From Microbacterium arborescens (GTDB lineage Bacteria > Actinomycetota > Actinomycetes > Actinomycetales > Microbacteriaceae): 64,000 bases of DNA. The position numbers and the translations under genes are program-made. Under the pieces are notes generated by a model. The model was not told where the DNA came from. It was given only the letters and a program-made list of their open reading frames with translations, and ran no database searches. Shown here piece after piece: positions 27,537-36,723 of the stretch (positions within the stretch are counted from its first letter, which is position 1; every line of letters begins with the position of its first letter). The stretch spans positions 3,286,001 to 3,350,000 of the forward strand of contig NZ_CP128474.1 in the NCBI RefSeq assembly GCF_030369635.1. Direction: 5' to 3'.

Positions 27537-27600
27537 ACAACCACAACAGCTTACCTGATCGCGCGTGATCCCGCGGACCGGTGCCCGATAGCGTGGGTGC

Positions 27601-28587
27601 ATGGAATGGACCGCGGACGTCTCGACCGGCGAGTGGCTGCGCGAACGCATCGACGATCCGTGGCGGGGGACGTTCCACGACGTCGTGCCCCGGGGCTTCG
27701 AGGCGTACGCGCGCGTCCTGCATCCGCCATCCGTTCAGTGCCGCACGAACGGCGACCCGCTTCCCCCGTTCGACGAGTGGGTCGAGATGCCGTGGCAGGA
27801 GTCGCAGCGGGTCACCGCAGACCTCGTCACCGGTCCCACCACGTGGGCCGAGACCGCCGCCGCGTTCGAGACGACGCTGCATCCGCTGGCGCAGTGGGAT
27901 TCGATCGTGCGCTCGCCCGAGTTCGGCTCGAACCAGCGCAGCGCGCCGGACGGCCGCTGGTTCGCAGCACCCGGGATGGGTGATCTCGACCCGCACCACC
28001 TGGCGGTTCTCGCCCGCGAGCTGATCAGGCACACGTCGACACCGGATGACGTGGCCGCAGGCCTCTGGGAGGGCCGCGGCGGCCTGCTCGGCCACCTGGG
28101 CCGGCATCCCTCGCGCGCGTTCTTCCAGATGGGCGACCCGGACGATGCCACCCTGGCCCGCCACAACCGCATGCTCGGCTCGTCGTTCTCGGACCGCTTC
28201 AACAACGTCTTCCGCAAGCCCACCTGGCAAGAGGGCATCCTGTCGCGGGAGATTTCCGAGGGGCCGCGGCTGAGGCTGCCGGAGCGCTCGTTCGTCCTGT
28301 TCCGCGGCGCTGTCGGGGAGTTCGCCGACGACGACTGGGAGCTGCGGATGCCCTGGCGGGACGCCGCCGCCGAGGCGGCGGGTGCAGCACCGATGGCGCA
28401 GAGCCCGAGTCTGCTCTGGCCCGCGGACCGCTCCTGGGCGATGGTCTCGGAAGTCGACTTCGATTCGACGATCGTCGGCGGCTCGCGGGAGCTCGTGAAC
28501 GCGATCTGCCGCTCACCCCAGCTCGAAGCCCTGCCCCTTCCGGCCGACGCATCCCTGTACTGGGGCGCAGACGAGGTGAATCGATGA
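27601..28587 (+). CDS. Conserved hypothetical protein, coupled to a membrane protein
   Basis: 328-residue soluble protein rich in Trp, Arg and Asp, with no recognised domain. Segments such as FSDRFNNVFRKPTWQEGIL and LLWPADRSWAMVSEVDFDST suggest a structured alpha/beta protein. TAGCGT lies exactly 6 bp before the ATG, fitting leaderless transcription divergent from rpsF. Its stop overlaps the next start as ATGA, so the two proteins probably act together. Confidence 0.7.
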   Translation: MEWTADVSTGEWLRERIDDPWRGTFHDVVPRGFEAYARVLHPPSVQCRTNGDPLPPFDEWVEMPWQESQRVTADLVTGPTTWAETAAAFETTLHPLAQWDSIVRSPEFGSNQRSAPDGRWFAAPGMGDLDPHHLAVLARELIRHTSTPDDVAAGLWEGRGGLLGHLGRHPSRAFFQMGDPDDATLARHNRMLGSSFSDRFNNVFRKPTWQEGILSREISEGPRLRLPERSFVLFRGAVGEFADDDWELRMPWRDAAAEAAGAAPMAQSPSLLWPADRSWAMVSEVDFDSTIVGGSRELVNAICRSPQLEALPLPADASLYWGADEVNR

Positions 28588-29807
28588 CCGTGCCGTTCGA
28601 CCCGCGGCCCCTGCTCGAGCCGGTCTCCCCGGCTACCGCGCGCGCCTTTCGCAAGCACCTGGCCGGCAGCGGCCGGCTTCCCGGCGGTTCGGGCACCGCC
28701 GGCGTGATCATCGCGGTCGTCGTCATCGCCTTCGTCGTGCTCGTGTTCGGCGGTGTCCTCTCCGCCATCATCGGCGGTCTGGTGTTCGCGATCGGGACGC
28801 AGTCGGGCTCGGGTGCGGTGTTGTCGTTGACGAGCGTCATCCCCCTCGTCATCCTCATCGCGCTCGCGGCGCTCATCCCGTTCTTCATCCGTCGGCAGCG
28901 CGCTGCGCAAGCCGCGGTCTGGTACCGACTCGACCGCTTCGCGCGCGCCAACGGCATGAGCTTCGAGCCCCAGCGACCCCAGCCCCCGCTGCCGGGCATG
29001 ATCTTCTCGCAGGGGTCGGGGCGGATGGCATCCAACCTCGTCCGCGGCGACCAGCCGCGTTTCGTCGAGTTCGCGAACTACCGCTACACGACCGGCTCGG
29101 GCAAGAACCAGCAGACGCACACCTGGGGATACGTCGCCGTGCACCTGTCGACTCCCCTACCCCACATCGTGCTCGACGCGCTCGGCAACAACGGACTGTT
29201 CGGCTCGAACCTGCCCGTCACGTTCGACCGCGATCAGCACCTGAGCCTCGAGGGCGACTTCGACCGCTACTTCCGTCTCTACTGCCCGCGCGGCTACGAG
29301 CGCGACGCGCTGTACCTCTTCACGCCCGACATCATGGCGCGGTTCGTCGACAACGCCGCCGCGCTGGATGTCGAGATCGTCGATGACTGGCTCTTCTTCT
29401 ACGGCAAGCGCGACTTCTCGACCCTCGACCCGGCGACGTGGTCGTGGCTGTTCGGTGCCGTCGCGGCGATGATCGACAAGTTCGCACAGTGGGAGCGCTG
29501 GCGCGACGACCGGCTCGGGACGGCGGCGTCCGGCGCGGGCGTACCCGCGGTACCCGGCTCCCCCGGCCCGGTGACGCCCGGTCCAGCGGAGCCGGGCACG
29601 GGCCAGGCGGTCGGAACCGTACCCGCGCTGCCGGTCACCCCGCCGCCGGGACTGCTGCGCCCGCCGCCCGGTGTCGCCGCACCGGGCCAGCGCCTGAAGA
29701 AGAGCGTTCCGTGGATGGCGGTGGTCGTCGTGCTGGTGATCGTCACAGTCGGAGCGATCGGACCCGTCATCGCGTTCATCGGCGGACTCTTCGCCGCCAT
29801 GCGCTGA
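28584..29807 (+). CDS. Membrane protein with DUF3137-like soluble domain
   Basis: 407 residues: two N-terminal helices (about 40-75 and 82-105), a soluble domain (110-300) with FVEFANYRYTTGSG and WGYVAVHLSTPLPHIVLDAL, a Pro/Gly-rich linker (310-370), and a C-terminal helix (about 378-402). The middle region reads like DUF3137-type cytoplasmic domains, but this is from memory of the pattern. It starts within the previous gene's stop codon. Function unknown. Confidence 0.7.
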   Translation: MTVPFDPRPLLEPVSPATARAFRKHLAGSGRLPGGSGTAGVIIAVVVIAFVVLVFGGVLSAIIGGLVFAIGTQSGSGAVLSLTSVIPLVILIALAALIPFFIRRQRAAQAAVWYRLDRFARANGMSFEPQRPQPPLPGMIFSQGSGRMASNLVRGDQPRFVEFANYRYTTGSGKNQQTHTWGYVAVHLSTPLPHIVLDALGNNGLFGSNLPVTFDRDQHLSLEGDFDRYFRLYCPRGYERDALYLFTPDIMARFVDNAAALDVEIVDDWLFFYGKRDFSTLDPATWSWLFGAVAAMIDKFAQWERWRDDRLGTAASGAGVPAVPGSPGPVTPGPAEPGTGQAVGTVPALPVTPPPGLLRPPPGVAAPGQRLKKSVPWMAVVVVLVIVTVGAIGPVIAFIGGLFAAMR

Positions 29808-30050
29808 CCTGCCGGCGCCGGTCGGGCCTGCGCGGCTGTCACGACGCTCGGGCGGGCTGATCCCGGTGCGGGGGTTCGCGATTGCCCGTGCCGCCAACAG
29901 GCTGAACGGCCCTATCCGCCGTCCGATCGCCCCGCGACTCTCATCCAGCCTGCGTACGGCACGCACGAGGGCCGCCACAGGGCCGCGAGGCGCGCGGCGG
30001 TGGCCGTTCCGTTCATGACGAGGCGGACGGGCCCGCCCTACGGTGAGGCC

Positions 30051-30449
30051 ATGACACTCACACTCGGATTCATCGGCATCGTCACGAGCGACATGGCGGC
30101 GTCACTCGCCTTCTACCGAGCCCTGGGCGTGCCTATCGATGCGGGCCAGGACGATCGGCCCCACGTCGACGCCACGCTCGACGACGGAACGTCCCTGGCA
30201 TGGGACACCATCGACACCATCCGCTCGTTCGATACGGCCTACACTCCCGCGTCGGGCGGTCACCGCATCGCGCTCGCCTTCGACAAGGGCACGCCGGCCG
30301 AGGTCGACGCGGCGTTCGCGGCGATGGTCGCGTCCGGGTTCACCGGGCACGTGGCGCCGTGGGATGCCGTCTGGGGCCAGCGCTACGCGACGCTGCTCGA
30401 TCCCGACGGCAACTCGGTCGACCTCTACGCCTCACTCGACGCGAGCTGA
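30051..30449 (+). CDS. VOC-superfamily (glyoxalase/bleomycin-resistance-like) protein
   Basis: 132 residues with two beta-alpha-beta-beta-beta halves of the vicinal oxygen chelate fold: LGFIGIVTSDMAASLAFYRALGV at the start and RYATLLDPDGNSVDLYASL at the end. Likely a small-molecule-binding or ring-opening enzyme, substrate unknown. TACGGT 6 bp before the ATG suggests a leaderless mRNA. Its stop is 6 bp from that of the converging AraC gene. Confidence 0.88.
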   Translation: MTLTLGFIGIVTSDMAASLAFYRALGVPIDAGQDDRPHVDATLDDGTSLAWDTIDTIRSFDTAYTPASGGHRIALAFDKGTPAEVDAAFAAMVASGFTGHVAPWDAVWGQRYATLLDPDGNSVDLYASLDAS

Positions 30450-30455
30450 CGGGCC

Positions 30456-31151
30456 TCACTCGACGCGAACTGCGACCTGCGACGCGAACTGCGCGGGGCT
30501 TCGGCCGACCAAGCGCTGGAACTCGCGGGAGAGGTGCGGCTGGTCGGCGAATCCGGCCGCGGCGGCAGCATCCGCGATCGATGAGCCGGACCGCAGCACC
30601 CGTTGTGCGCGGCGAGCCCGCTCCAGACGCACCAGGGCGGCGTAGCCGTAGCCGAACGTCATCAGCATCCGCCGGCGGAACGTGCGTTCCGATATCTGGA
30701 GCGACGCGGCAGCATCCCGGGCCGAGACGGCGTCGTACGCCGAGCGGCGAGCGCCGTGGATCCAGCGTGGGCTCTCGTCGCCGAGCGCAGCGATCCGCGA
30801 CACGGCATCCTTTCGCCCCGACCGATCCGCCGCTCGCAGCATCGTCTCCCGCAGACGGCGCGCGTGACCGGCCGCGGCGAGGTCGTCGAGCGGAACGAGC
30901 TGATCGGCGATCGTGGCGAGGTCGATCCGCAGCACGTGGGCGGCGTGACCGGGCGCGAGCCGGACACCGGTCGACCCGTCCGTGCCGTCGGGCGCGGTCT
31001 CGAGCCAGCGTGTCGACGGGCCGGCGACGTCGACCCGCCCGTCGCGGAGGATGAGGTCGACGCATCCGTCCGCGGGGATGACGGCACGCCCGGCGCTGTG
31101 GGCCGAGCGCCAGAGAGTCGCCGCGCCCGACAACCGCACCTCGGAGTACAT
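30456..31151 (-). CDS. AraC-family transcriptional regulator
   Basis: 231 residues. The C-terminal AraC/XylS domain has both helix-turn-helix units, with AASLQISERTFRRRM (about 148-162) and ADAAAAAGFADQPHLSREFQRLVGRSPAQF (in part about 196-225). The N-terminal half resembles the small effector-binding domains with GCVDLILRDGRV. It may regulate the converging VOC gene, but no operator was found. Confidence 0.88.
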   Translation of the reverse strand: MYSEVRLSGAATLWRSAHSAGRAVIPADGCVDLILRDGRVDVAGPSTRWLETAPDGTDGSTGVRLAPGHAAHVLRIDLATIADQLVPLDDLAAAGHARRLRETMLRAADRSGRKDAVSRIAALGDESPRWIHGARRSAYDAVSARDAAASLQISERTFRRRMLMTFGYGYAALVRLERARRAQRVLRSGSSIADAAAAAGFADQPHLSREFQRLVGRSPAQFASQVAVRVE

Positions 31152-31259
31152 GGGCCCAGTCTCGCGCCTCGAGCCGGTCGATGTCCCACTTGAGCCGGGA
31201 ATCCGCCCTGGATACCCGGCCGAACGGGGACCTCGGCTCAGCCGCGCGCCCTCGCGCCC

Positions 31260-31979
31260 TCAGACCGGACTGATCACCAACTCGTCGATGCGCACGTGCG
31301 GGGGCGCATCGACGACGAAGCGCACCGTGCGGCCGATGTCGGCGGGAGTCAGCATCCGCCGGCGCGCTTCGGCATCGGGTACCTCGGGACGCAGGCTCAG
31401 GAAGTCCGTGTCGACGTCGCCCGGGCACAGGTGGCACACCCGGATGCCGGCGGCGGCTTCCTGCGCGTTCAGGGTCTCGCAGACAGCGGCGAGCGCGCGC
31501 TTGCTGGCGCTGTACGCGACACCTGCGACGGGCGAGAAGCGCCAGGCCGCGATGGACGACACCACGACGACGCAGGCCGAACCAGAAGACCGCAGGGCGG
31601 GTAGGGCTGCATCGATCACCTGGATGACGCCGTGGAGGTTCGTGCCGATGACCTGTTCGACCTCGCCGACGGACTGCGTGGCCCACGTCCGCCGTGGCGA
31701 GTTCAGTCCCGCGGCGAGAACGAGTTCGTCGATGCGTCCCCACCGACTGAGAAGTTCGTCGCGAGCCGCCGTCGCCGCCCCCGCGTCAGTGGTGTCGAAC
31801 GGGAGCACGACGGCCTCTCCGCCCGCGCCCGCCACATCGCGCGCGGTCTGCGCCAGCACGTCCGGACGCCGGCCACTGAGCGCGAGACGTCGATCGGGGG
31901 CCAGGGCGAGCGCGGCGGCGCGCCCCATCCCGCTGCCGGCGCCGGTGATCCACGCGACGCGCCGTTCGGCGGCGGTCAT
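31260..31979 (-). CDS. Short-chain dehydrogenase/reductase (SDR)
   Basis: 239-residue NAD(P)-dependent oxidoreductase. Cofactor loop TGAGSGMG near the N-terminus, then VVVVSSIAAW with the catalytic Ser, and YSASK with Tyr and Lys. The start at 31979 overlaps the upstream SDR's stop as ATGA; the longer frame reaching 32585 runs through that gene and is not coding. Probably oxidises or reduces a sugar or sugar-derived alcohol released by the upstream GH2 system. Confidence 0.9.
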   Translation of the reverse strand: MTAAERRVAWITGAGSGMGRAAALALAPDRRLALSGRRPDVLAQTARDVAGAGGEAVVLPFDTTDAGAATAARDELLSRWGRIDELVLAAGLNSPRRTWATQSVGEVEQVIGTNLHGVIQVIDAALPALRSSGSACVVVVSSIAAWRFSPVAGVAYSASKRALAAVCETLNAQEAAAGIRVCHLCPGDVDTDFLSLRPEVPDAEARRRMLTPADIGRTVRFVVDAPPHVRIDELVISPV

Positions 31980-32770
31980 GCCCGGGCCGCCATCTCGTAT
32001 GCGCGTTGCGGGAACTGGGTCGCGAACTTGCCGCCGCTCACATCGAGCAGGGTGCCCGTGACGTAGCGCGAGGCATGGCTCGCGAGGAAGCAGACGGCGT
32101 CCGCCACCTCGCGCGGGTCGCCCCAGCGACGGAGGGTGAGGGTGTCGAGCAGCCGACTCTGCTCGTCGTGCGGTTTGTCGGCGAAGCCGTTCATGTCGGT
32201 CGGGATCATCCCCGGGGCATACGCGTTCGCGGTGATCCCCCACGGGCCCAGTTCTCCCGCGAGGGTCCTCGTGAACTGGACGACAGCGGCCTTGGATGCC
32301 GCATATGCCGCACCGCCGACGCTCGGGATGACGGCGGCGAACGACGCCGCGTTGACGATGCGGCCTCCGCCCTGCCGCTTCATCGCGGGGATGACCGCCT
32401 GGCAGGTGCGGAACGTTCCCGTGACGTTGACGTCGAAGACGCGGTTCCAGGTCTCGGCGTCGGCATCCTCGATGAGACCGTCGCCCAGGATGCCGGCGTT
32501 GTTCACGAGGACGTCGATGCGGCCGAACCGGCTCAGCACGGCATCCACGGCCTGCCGCACCGAGGCGGTCGAACGCACGTCGCATGCCGAGGAGGCGCCC
32601 TCGAGTCCTGCGGCGCGGCGCGCTTCGTCCGCCCAGGCGACCGCGTCCTCGGTCACGTCCGTCGCGACGACGACGGCACGCTCATGTATGAATGTCTCGG
32701 CGATGGCTCGGCCGATGCCGCGGCCCGCGCCGGTGACGATGACGACCTTGCCGTCGAGATCCCACTGCAT
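31976..32770 (-). CDS. Short-chain dehydrogenase/reductase (SDR), FabG-like
   Basis: 264 residues: TGAGRGIG (cofactor loop), DVTEDAV, NNAG, NAASF with Ser, YAASK with Tyr/Lys, and the C-terminal GTLLDVSGG of classical SDRs. AAGGAGAG lies 4 bp before the ATG at 32770. It is 27 bp after the YesL-like gene, so likely part of the same operon. Sugar-1-dehydrogenases share this form, but the substrate is unproven. Confidence 0.9.
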   Translation of the reverse strand: MQWDLDGKVVIVTGAGRGIGRAIAETFIHERAVVVATDVTEDAVAWADEARRAAGLEGASSACDVRSTASVRQAVDAVLSRFGRIDVLVNNAGILGDGLIEDADAETWNRVFDVNVTGTFRTCQAVIPAMKRQGGGRIVNAASFAAVIPSVGGAAYAASKAAVVQFTRTLAGELGPWGITANAYAPGMIPTDMNGFADKPHDEQSRLLDTLTLRRWGDPREVADAVCFLASHASRYVTGTLLDVSGGKFATQFPQRAYEMAARA

Positions 32771-32797
32771 CGTGCTCTCCTTCGATCGGTGACGTGC

Positions 32798-33421
32798 CTA
32801 CGCGGCTCTCCTCGATGATGTCGCAGCACGACGGCGCTCCGCAGCGACGAGTGACACGACGATCAGCCCGGGCGCGATCACGATGAGCGGCGGCAGCATC
32901 CAGACGACCGTCGCGCTCACACCGACGCCCACCAGCACGAGAGACGTTCCGACCGGGTCGTCGGTCACGACCGCGCGTCCCTCGCGCCACAGGTCGATCC
33001 ATCGTGCGCCCGGCGTCCAGAGCGCCGCGGTTCGCAGCATCGCGACGGCCACCACGACCGCCAGCCCGCCGCTGATGATCGCGAAGACCGTCCCGCCCGG
33101 AAGCGCCCCCTGTGCCGCCCCGACCGCGTTCAGGGCGAGGAGCGCGATGACGACGGCGCAGGCCGCACCGAACCACCAGCCCGAACGCACTGCCTGAAGG
33201 CCGCGCAGAGCGAAGAGTCGGATCGAGTCGGGCTCATCGTCGAGGTGAGCACGGAAGTGACGCACCCCCGCGCCGAACGCCGGGGCAAGGGTCACGAGCG
33301 GCAGCGACAGCAGCGTCACCCCGATGCCCACCACGAACATCTCGCCGAACCCCGCGACACCCGAGCCGCCGAAGATCGCGCGGCTCTCGGGCGATCCGCC
33401 CGGCTTGCGCAGGGAGGTCAT
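32798..33421 (-). CDS. YesL-like DUF624 membrane protein
   Basis: 207 residues with about four to five helices and the DUF624/YesL pattern (GIGVTLLSLPLVTLAPAF near the N-terminus). Members occur in sugar ABC operons of Gram-positive bacteria with unknown role. The start at 33421 overlaps the permease stop as ATGA. Confidence 0.78.
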   Translation of the reverse strand: MTSLRKPGGSPESRAIFGGSGVAGFGEMFVVGIGVTLLSLPLVTLAPAFGAGVRHFRAHLDDEPDSIRLFALRGLQAVRSGWWFGAACAVVIALLALNAVGAAQGALPGGTVFAIISGGLAVVVAVAMLRTAALWTPGARWIDLWREGRAVVTDDPVGTSLVLVGVGVSATVVWMLPPLIVIAPGLIVVSLVAAERRRAATSSRRAA

Positions 33422-34341
33422 CCCTTGAGCCCCTCTGTCGCGACGCCCGCCACCAGGTAGCGCTGGAAAGCGAGGAAGAAGAGGACCACCGGCACCAACG
33501 CGAGGATCGCCATCGCCATCTGCGCGCCGTAGTCGCTCGTCGACGTCTGGTCGACGTAGAGGCGCAGGGCCAGCGGCATCGTGTACATCCCCGGGTCCTT
33601 CAAGTAGAGCAGCGGACCGAAGAAGTCGTTCCACGACCAGATGAACGCGAAGATCGAGCTCGTGACGAGGGCGGGGCGCATGAGCGGCAGGATGACGGCC
33701 GTGAACGTTCGCGCGTGACCGGCACCGTCGATGCGGGCGGCCTCGTCGAGGTCGCGGGGAAGACCGCGGATGAACTGGATCATGAGGAACGCGAAAAAGG
33801 CATCGGCCGCGAGGAACTTGCCCAGCAGCAGCGGCCAGTAGGTGTTGATCATGTCGAGCTGGTTGAACACGATGTACTGCGGAATGATCACGACGTGGAA
33901 CGGCAGGAGCATCGTCGCGATCATGCACAGGAAGAACACCTTGCTGCCGCGGAAGCGAATGCGGGCGAACGCGTACGCCGTGACCGAGCAGGAGAGCACG
34001 ACTCCGACGACCGAAGCGACGGCGAGCACGAGCGAGTTCACGACGAACGTCCAGAACGAGACCCCGCCGATCCCGGCCAACGCTGTGGCGTAGTTCTCGA
34101 GCGAGAAGGTCTCCGGCACGAGACTCACCGATCCGATGATCTCGTTGCCAGGTTTGAACGACGACATCACCATCCAGGCCGCCGGATAGAGGATGACGAC
34201 GAGCACGGCGATCGCGAGCACGTGGAAGACCACCGCGCTCCCCCGCGTGCGCCAACGCCGCCCTCCCGCGAGATCGCGACCGCGACGCCGCGACGACGGG
34301 TCGGTGGTGATGAGCTCCGTCTGGGTGATCGTGTTGGTCAT
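33418..34341 (-). CDS. Carbohydrate ABC transporter permease (MalG type)
   Basis: 307 residues, six helices, EAA loop LPRDLDEAARIDGAGHARTF, C-terminal tail VAGVATEGLKG. The start at 34341 overlaps the partner permease's stop (ATGA); the longer frame to 35187 is the wrong frame of that gene. Imports the sugar bound by the 35341-36651 lipoprotein. Confidence 0.95.
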   Translation of the reverse strand: MTNTITQTELITTDPSSRRRGRDLAGGRRWRTRGSAVVFHVLAIAVLVVILYPAAWMVMSSFKPGNEIIGSVSLVPETFSLENYATALAGIGGVSFWTFVVNSLVLAVASVVGVVLSCSVTAYAFARIRFRGSKVFFLCMIATMLLPFHVVIIPQYIVFNQLDMINTYWPLLLGKFLAADAFFAFLMIQFIRGLPRDLDEAARIDGAGHARTFTAVILPLMRPALVTSSIFAFIWSWNDFFGPLLYLKDPGMYTMPLALRLYVDQTSTSDYGAQMAMAILALVPVVLFFLAFQRYLVAGVATEGLKG

Positions 34342-35279
34342 CGTTCGTCCCCCGCATAGTGAACCCACGCCCGGGATGTGCGGAACAGCATGAGCGTGAC
34401 CAGCCCGACGGCGATCACGAGCACCCAGGCCATCGCCGAGGCGTATCCCATCTGGAAGTCGCGGAAGCCCCGGAGGTAGAGATAGAGCGTGTAGAAGAGC
34501 GTCGATCCCGCCGGGCCACCGCTGCCGTTGGAGATGATGTAGGCCGAGTTGAACACCTGGAAGGCGTGAATCGTCTCGAGCAGCAGGTTGAAGAACAGCA
34601 CCGGCGACAGCATCGGGATCGTGATCGACAGGAAGCGCCGCACCGGGCCTGCGCCGTCGACGGATGCCGCCTCGTACAGCTCCGGGGGTACCTGCTTCAG
34701 ACCAGCGAGGAAGATGACCATCGGGGCGCCGAACTGCCACACCGTCAGCAGGATGAGCAGCGGGAGCGTGCGCGCCGGATCGCCGACCCATCCGCCCTCC
34801 GAAGCCGGCGGTCCCCCGAAGAACGAGCCGATCTGGGCGACGATGCCGTCGTCGATGAACATCGCCTTCCACACGATCGCGATCGAGACGCTCCCGCCGA
34901 TCAGCGAGGGCAGGTAGAACGCCGACCGGTAGAACCCCTGCCCACGGCGCGGTGCGTTCAGCAGCAGCGCGACCCCGAGCGCCGCAGCGAGCTTCAACGG
35001 TGTGCCGACCAGCACATAGATGCCGGTGACTTTCACCGCCTGCAGGAAGTTGGGGTCGGTGAACATACGCGTGTAGTTGTCGATGCCGATGAACTCGGGA
35101 TCGTTGAACAGGTTGTAGTCCGTGAACGACAGCACCAGCGACGCGATCATCGGGCCGGCGGTGAGGGCGAAGAACCCGATGAGCCATGGGCTCAGGAAGA
35201 GATAGCCGGCGCGCGTCTCACGCCGGGCCCGCACGGTCGAGCCCGCACGAACCGGGACGACGGCTGCAGGAGCAGTCAT
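34338..35279 (-). CDS. Carbohydrate ABC transporter permease (MalF/UgpA type)
   Basis: 313 residues, with an Arg-rich N-terminal tail, six helices and the EAA loop VPPELYEAASVDGAGPVRRF. GAAAGGAA precedes the ATG. It follows the binding-protein gene by 61 bp. Confidence 0.95.
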   Translation of the reverse strand: MTAPAAVVPVRAGSTVRARRETRAGYLFLSPWLIGFFALTAGPMIASLVLSFTDYNLFNDPEFIGIDNYTRMFTDPNFLQAVKVTGIYVLVGTPLKLAAALGVALLLNAPRRGQGFYRSAFYLPSLIGGSVSIAIVWKAMFIDDGIVAQIGSFFGGPPASEGGWVGDPARTLPLLILLTVWQFGAPMVIFLAGLKQVPPELYEAASVDGAGPVRRFLSITIPMLSPVLFFNLLLETIHAFQVFNSAYIISNGSGGPAGSTLFYTLYLYLRGFRDFQMGYASAMAWVLVIAVGLVTLMLFRTSRAWVHYAGDER

Positions 35280-35340
35280 GGGTTGTTCCTTTCTCCTGCG
35301 GACCGGCGCCTCGGCCGTGCGGCAGGGTCGTGCGGAGCGG

Positions 35341-36651
35341 TCAGGAGCCGAGTACCAGCGAGATCTCGGAGAAGAGCTCCTGCGCGAACTGCTTCGTCGT
35401 CAGATCGCCGTATCGCAGCTGCTCGTGCAGCTCTCCCCACTTGGCCTCGATGGTGCCGTAGCCCGCGGGCAGGATCGGATAGCTGGCGGTCAGCTCATCG
35501 TCGATGGACGCCAGGTAGTCGAGGTTGACGGTGTCGGCCGCGGTCTGGTCGATCGCCTCGCGCCCGGCTTCGGTGGGCGGGGTGCCGAGCGAGGTGCCGA
35601 AGATCTCGGCGACCTCGGGAGATGTGGTGAGGAAGTCCACGAACGCGGCGGCAGCCTGCTTCTGGTCGGAGTTCTTCGCCACGCTCAGCAGCATGCTCGG
35701 CTTGGGCGCGAGAACGTGCTCGTCCTGGCCCTTCTCGAGCGGCGGCTGCACCATGCCGATGTTCTCGGTACCGGCATCCGTCATGCCCTGCAGCACCGTC
35801 GTCGAGAAGTTGAACCAGATCGCGGTCTCGCCGGCGAGGAAGCCACCGCTGGGTGAGAGCGCGACACTGCGCTCTACGGGGTAGAAGTCGCCGTCCTCGC
35901 GAAGGTCGGCGGCGCCGTCGAGATATTCGATCACATCGTTCTCGTCGAACGCAGGCGAGCCGTCCTCTTCGAAGACCGGGCTGCCGTCCTGCATGAGGTG
36001 GTAGATGAAGTTCGGAAGGCCGCCCGTGTAGTCCTCTGCCCCGTAGATCCGGGGTTCGGATGACGCGCCTGCCGCGTTGACCTCGAGGACGAAGTCGTTG
36101 AACTCGTCCCAGGTCATGTCGTCGGTCGGATAGTCGATGCCGAACGAGTCGAGGATGTCCTTGTTGTACATCATCGACCAGGCGTTCGTCCCCAGCGGGA
36201 CCCCGACGAGTTGGTCGTCGACGGTGCCGGATCCCAGCACCTGGTCGTTGATGCCCTCGAGCGGCAGCAGTGAGTCGCGGTAGGGCGAGAGGTCGGCGAG
36301 CAGACCCTTGCTGGCGTATTCGCCGAGATAGCCGGCATCCATCATCACCACGTCGGGAAGCGACTTTCCTGCCGCCTCGGTGTTACGAGCGGTCCAGTAG
36401 TCGCCCCAGGCGTTGAAGTTCCGCACGACCTCGACGTTCGGGTACTGCTCGTTGAAGAGCGCCACGACCTCTTCGAAGCGAGCGGCGCGGTCTTCGTTCC
36501 CCCACCACGAGAAGCTGATCTTGGCTGCGGTCTCGTCGTCGAAGGTGATGTCCTCGGGAGCGGCGTTCGAACCGCTGCCGGCGCCGCAACCGGCGAGCAG
36601 AAGGGCGGCGGCTCCGACGAGAGCGAACGATGCGGGCAGTCTCTTCAACAT
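35341..36651 (-). CDS. Sugar ABC transporter substrate-binding lipoprotein
   Basis: 436 residues. Signal peptide with lipobox LLAGC, lipidated at Cys22. Mature protein has the family-1 pattern (ISFSWWGNEDRAARFEEVV, NKDILDSFGIDYP). AGGAG lies 7 bp before the ATG. With the GH2 enzyme just upstream in the operon, a beta-galactoside or beta-glucuronide-type oligosaccharide is a fair guess. Confidence 0.94.
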   Translation of the reverse strand: MLKRLPASFALVGAAALLLAGCGAGSGSNAAPEDITFDDETAAKISFSWWGNEDRAARFEEVVALFNEQYPNVEVVRNFNAWGDYWTARNTEAAGKSLPDVVMMDAGYLGEYASKGLLADLSPYRDSLLPLEGINDQVLGSGTVDDQLVGVPLGTNAWSMMYNKDILDSFGIDYPTDDMTWDEFNDFVLEVNAAGASSEPRIYGAEDYTGGLPNFIYHLMQDGSPVFEEDGSPAFDENDVIEYLDGAADLREDGDFYPVERSVALSPSGGFLAGETAIWFNFSTTVLQGMTDAGTENIGMVQPPLEKGQDEHVLAPKPSMLLSVAKNSDQKQAAAAFVDFLTTSPEVAEIFGTSLGTPPTEAGREAIDQTAADTVNLDYLASIDDELTASYPILPAGYGTIEAKWGELHEQLRYGDLTTKQFAQELFSEISLVLGS

Positions 36652-36723
36652 GTTTTCTCCTCATTGAGCAAGCATGAGCCCGGGTTAGGTGTGGGATGTG
36701 GCCGGCCGGACGCCGGCGGACGT

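Noticed and set aside
29157..29978. Long antisense frame opposite the DUF3137-like gene
   Set aside because: High-GC shadow frame with Arg/Asp-rich low-complexity translation and no ribosome-binding site.
29808..30050. Possible gene in the 243-bp gap before the VOC gene
   Set aside because: Open frames there lack start signals and read as shadows; nothing recognisable was found.
31152..31259. Possible terminator between the AraC and SDR genes
   Set aside because: Only short imperfect stems are present, none distinct from the GC-rich background.
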